From the NCBI GenBank assembly GCA_020736575.1, contig JAGPYM010000163.1, forward strand, positions 1 through 11,156: a stretch of DNA of 11,156 nt. Reading direction: 5' to 3'. The notes below the pieces were generated by a model that saw only the letters and a program-made list of their open reading frames with translations, ran no database searches and was not told the origin of the DNA. The first letter of the stretch is position 1. Each line of letters starts with the position of its first letter. Source of the DNA: Thelonectria olida (lineage: Eukaryota > Ascomycota > Sordariomycetes > Hypocreales > Nectriaceae). Positions 8,326 through 11,156 of the stretch are shown one piece after another. A program made the position numbers and the translations under genes.

Positions 8326-9711
8326 CTACCGCAAGGAACTACCCGGCTGTTCTAATTGCCAGGGTGTAGGAGAGCCAACATGGGGGCCCATGGCAACAAG
8401 GTAGGTAATAGGATGCCTCATTTCATCACCCTGGAGCTCCATTCTGCTGTCCGGCTTTGATACCCGGTCTTGAGCGCGCTCGGGGCCAAAGTGAACTATT
8501 CCACCGATAGTTGGTGACTCATGCAAACTGTCCATGGCCAGTTTCGTCATGTTTGCCTGCTCGCTGGTGCAGTAGTCCAAAACGGGTTTCCACGCCCCTC
8601 TAGTCAGTCCTACGCCCTCTATTGACAGTTCGCGGATCCTTGTGCGCTCGATAAACTTGAGCAGGTCTTCTGCCCTGATACAAATGCCGCAAATAGTCAA
8701 GCATTTTAGAACAGGCAGGGTCTCCAGGTCATTCAAGTGCTGGAGGATTCTCTCGCTGTCAGATATGAAGCGTGGGATCCATGAGTTGGGGCTGGGGGTG
8801 TTGCAGATTATGTCGAGATTTTCGAGCTGGGGACAGTGACGGACGATATTTGCGATGCCAGTGAAACTACTCTCGCTTCTGGGGCTTTCTTGTCTCTCTA
8901 AAGTTCGTCTTCTTAAAGTAGCCGCCTGGATAATATCGCGGAGTGGGAATGGCTGCATAGACATCCTGACGGACAGCGATTTCAGTGACAATAGCGACTC
9001 GACGAGATCTCGACCGTTCCAGTCAAAGGCATCAAGATGATCGCAAAACAGGCTATGATCGTTTGGACCTGAGTCATTGAAGAGGTTGAGACTTTTGATC
9101 TTGAGTTTGGTTGCGGTCAACTCTCGCATCACCATGCCGAAAGTGTCAGTTGCACAGTTCCAGGTACTCGTGGATTTTGGTGGGAAGCGCCCGATATAGC
9201 GTTTCAGGATCCCAGACTCAAGGACCGTTAAGGTCTGTTTGAACATTATAGCCGTAGTCAGCCTCGGCTATGGAACTGGCCTGATACTGTCATCGTTGCA
9301 GTCGAGCCCCACGCGCAGTGTGAGGGAGATCCCATCTTTGGCGTGTTTTGCAAGTTCGATAAATACCTGTCGGAGGAGGCGTTGCTGTTCTGGTCTCCAT
9401 GTTTCTTGTTCCCGCGTGATTGTACGTGCCTGGGGGTCCCGATCTGAGGCCTCGTCGATGAAGGCGACGAGGTGTAGGTTCCTAACAAGGGATCGAAGGT
9501 CTTGTGCCCGGAGTCCCTGGACGAAAGCTTTTAGAGTACTGGGAGCCAAAATAACTTGTTTTGTCTCAAAGAAGGTCCGGAATGAATGATGCGAGGATTT
9601 TATGGCGAGTGACTTGCAGCTTAGACGGAGATTGCAATTGTCCTCCAGGCTCAGCAGCTGGGCGATGCACTCGACAATGGCGTCCGGACAGGTCTGCAGG
9701 CTATTCGGCAT
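8326..9711 (-). pseudogene. F-box/LRR-like protein gene with one in-frame TAG
   Basis: F-box proteins recruit substrates to SCF ubiquitin ligases through Skp1. The N-terminus (MPNSLQTCPDAIVECIAQLL..., residues about 5-45) has the F-box pattern, including LRLSCKSLA. The rest is leucine-rich with repeat-like strands such as PQLENLDII (about 295-302), LPVLKCLTI (about 333-340) and IRELSIEG (about 359-366), a common fungal F-box layout. The frame from ATG at 9711 to the stop at 8326-8328 is open for about 461 codons except TAG at 9268-9270 (codon 148), between SIRPVP and PRLTTAIM. The two halves are in the same phase, so they are one gene and not two. I found no intron that would remove the TAG and keep the frame. 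CAG to TAG or TGG to TAG are both possible origins. A short 147-aa product, or restart at the ATG at 9246, cannot be excluded. Substrate unknown. Confidence 0.75.
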
Positions 9712-9865
9712 TCTGAATCTCTTTAGAGCTGAATGGCTGGTTCCATGACACCCTTGAGCGTGGACGAGGTTGAAAGATATAAGTGAGACGTTAAAGTCTA
9801 GGCAGCCGCCTAACAGCTAACAACATAACGCTCGAACCCTGCACGTGACTTAGAATGCATAGTAC
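9712..9865. other. Upstream region of the F-box gene
   Basis: Short non-coding stretch between the F-box start and the AT-rich block. It contains the palindrome CACGTG at 9842-9847, a bHLH-type E-box core, about 130 bases upstream of the start. The site is short and its use is unproven. Confidence 0.3.
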
Positions 9866-10310
9866 TAAATTAATTTATAAATTGATGTTGGGTCCTTATA
9901 AAACAAGGGGATAGAATTAATTTTTTTAAGAGAAATAGAATTAAATTTTATTTTAACTAATGTAAGCTTAAAGGTTTTACTAAGGCACGCGCTTTAATAT
10001 TACTTATAAAATAAATATTTATTATATAAAGTTTTTAGTAAATTAATTAAATTAAAAGGCCTTTTTAATTATATAAATTATATAAAATTAAATTAAATAT
10101 ATTTAAATACAAATAGATATAAATAACTTATATTAATACTATGTAAAATTATTAATTTTAAATATTAATAACTTATTTTAAAATATAATTATTTAAAATT
10201 AAAAAGACTATTTAATATTAAAATAATTATAAAAAGTAAATATTTTTTTTACAAGTATTAATTTTTATTAAAGTTATTTTTTTAATATAATAAATTTATT
10301 AAATATTAGT

Positions 10311-10540
10311 ATTAAAAAAGCTAATAATTTAAATATATAATACAAGTTAATATAAGCTAAACTCTAGCTTTATATATATTATAATAAGCTTTTTAATAGA
10401 GTTTATAATTAATTTTAAAATAAAATTCCCTATTAAATAAACTATATTTAAAAAATATTATTTTAAGCTTTTAATATAAAAGTATTTATTATTTTAATTT
10501 AATTTTATTTTATATAGTTTAACTAATAATATAATATATA
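10311..10540 (+). repeat. 230-bp direct repeat, copy 1 (more AT-rich)
   Basis: Matches 10619-10848 without gaps at a constant offset of 308. By hand I count about 35 differences in 230 positions (near 85% identity). Of about 25 transitions, about 23 have A or T in this copy where the other has G or C. Shared anchors include TATAAGCTAAACTCTAGC and AACTAATAATATAATATATA. Confidence 0.85.
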
Positions 10541-10618
10541 ATAATTAAAATACTTAACTTTTTATTAGTTAAATTTAAAATAATTAAATTAAATAATAAA
10601 AGCTATATTATTATTATT

Positions 10619-10848
10619 ATTAAAAAGGCTAGTAATTTAAGCATATAATAGAGGTTAATATAAGCTAAACTCTAGCCTTATATTTATTATAATAAGCTTT
10701 TTAATAGAGCTTATAATTAGTTTTAAAGTAAAAGTCCCTACTAGTTAAACTTTATTTAAGGAAGCTTATTTTAGACTTTTAATATAAAAGCACCTATTCT
10801 TTCTATTTAACCCTAGTCTATATAACTTAACTAATAATATAATATATA
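10619..10848 (+). repeat. 230-bp direct repeat, copy 2 (less mutated)
   Basis: Partner of 10311-10540, separated from it by 78 bases. It keeps more G and C, for example CCCTAGTC where copy 1 has TTTTATTT, and so is nearer the ancestral sequence. The paired copies show that the AT-rich block contains duplicated DNA, the substrate of RIP. Confidence 0.85.
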
Positions 10849-11156
10849 ACTATATAAATTTTATTATAAATTTATTTTTTATGTTTTTTAAAAAAACTAG
10901 CTTATTAATATTAATATTAAAAAGAAATAAAAATAGTAAAAAGTAAAAGGATTTATAGTAGTTATAAAAGGTAAAAAAAGTATTTAATAAATTAAAAATA
11001 CTTTTTATTTAATAATTAATTTATATAATTAAAACTTTAAAGTACCTATTAAAATAAAAACTAATATATTAAAAAAGAAATTATTAAATATTATACTTTA
11101 ATTATACAAAAACTAATAGTAAGTTAAGTTTTAAAAAGGTTTCTATTATTAAAAAA

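Larger units (their letters stand above)
9866..11156. repeat. AT-rich block, probably a RIP-mutated repeat
   Basis: From about 9866 to the end the sequence is overwhelmingly A and T; a sample line (10021-10080) has 6 G or C in 60 bases. TA steps dominate, CA and TG steps are scarce, and every frame is closed by frequent stops. Repeat-induced point mutation turns CpA into TpA on both strands of duplicated DNA and produces this composition, so a destroyed transposon or repeat array is the likeliest origin. No protein domain survives. The block begins over a few tens of bases and continues past the window edge. Confidence 0.8.

Noticed and set aside
9248..9300. A 53-nt GT-AG intron removing the F-box TAG (GTATCA...AAACAG)
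   Set aside because: Weak donor, and splicing shifts the frame into an immediate stop, so it does not rescue the gene.
9826..9845. tRNA T-arm-like word (GGTTCGAG on the minus strand)
   Set aside because: No matching D-arm, anticodon arm or acceptor stem in the flanking bases on the required side.

Overview
The window looks like a piece of accessory genome from a filamentous ascomycete (Pezizomycotina). Three things suggest this: C-ending, GC-rich codons in the coding stretches; a very short GT-AG intron in one gene; and gene families typical of these fungi (sugar-porter permeases, a quinate/shikimate-type dehydrogenase, a stand-alone type I dehydroquinase, an F-box protein). The last 1.3 kb is an extremely AT-rich block of the kind left by repeat-induced point mutation (RIP). 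I cannot name the species.

Layout. Positions 1-1331 are mostly empty upstream DNA. A plus-strand gene of about 400 codons (1332-2551) follows. I do not recognise its family, and it is split by a frameshift in a run of six C. About 1.5 kb without a gene comes next. On the minus strand, read from high to low coordinates, there is an apparently intact type I 3-dehydroquinate dehydratase gene (6622-5522, one 42-nt intron). It is followed by the first quarter of a sugar/quinate-type permease (5292-4899), which runs directly into a quinate/shikimate dehydrogenase gene that has lost its first few dozen codons (4891-4077). The dehydrogenase piece also carries three in-frame TAG codons and a one-base frameshift. 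On the plus strand, 7516-8154 holds a second, badly broken sugar-porter remnant. An F-box/leucine-rich-repeat-like gene lies on the minus strand (9711-8326), open for about 461 codons apart from one TAG. From about 9866 to the end the sequence is roughly nine-tenths A+T and contains a 230-bp direct repeat.

How the genes relate. Permease, quinate/shikimate dehydrogenase and dehydroquinase are three of the functions needed to import quinate and convert it to dehydroshikimate, so 4077-6622 reads as a collapsed quinate-use cluster. Only the dehydroquinase still looks functional. The likely story is one deletion that fused permease to dehydrogenase, followed by point decay. All four clear nonsense codons are TAG, and each can be explained by a single CpA-to-TpA change, the change RIP makes. 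The same bias is visible between the two repeat copies near the end. I see no new defence, toxin or signalling system. The points most worth following are the fused relic, the directional decay of the repeat, and the all-TAG pattern, which would also fit stop-codon correction by fungal A-to-I mRNA editing.
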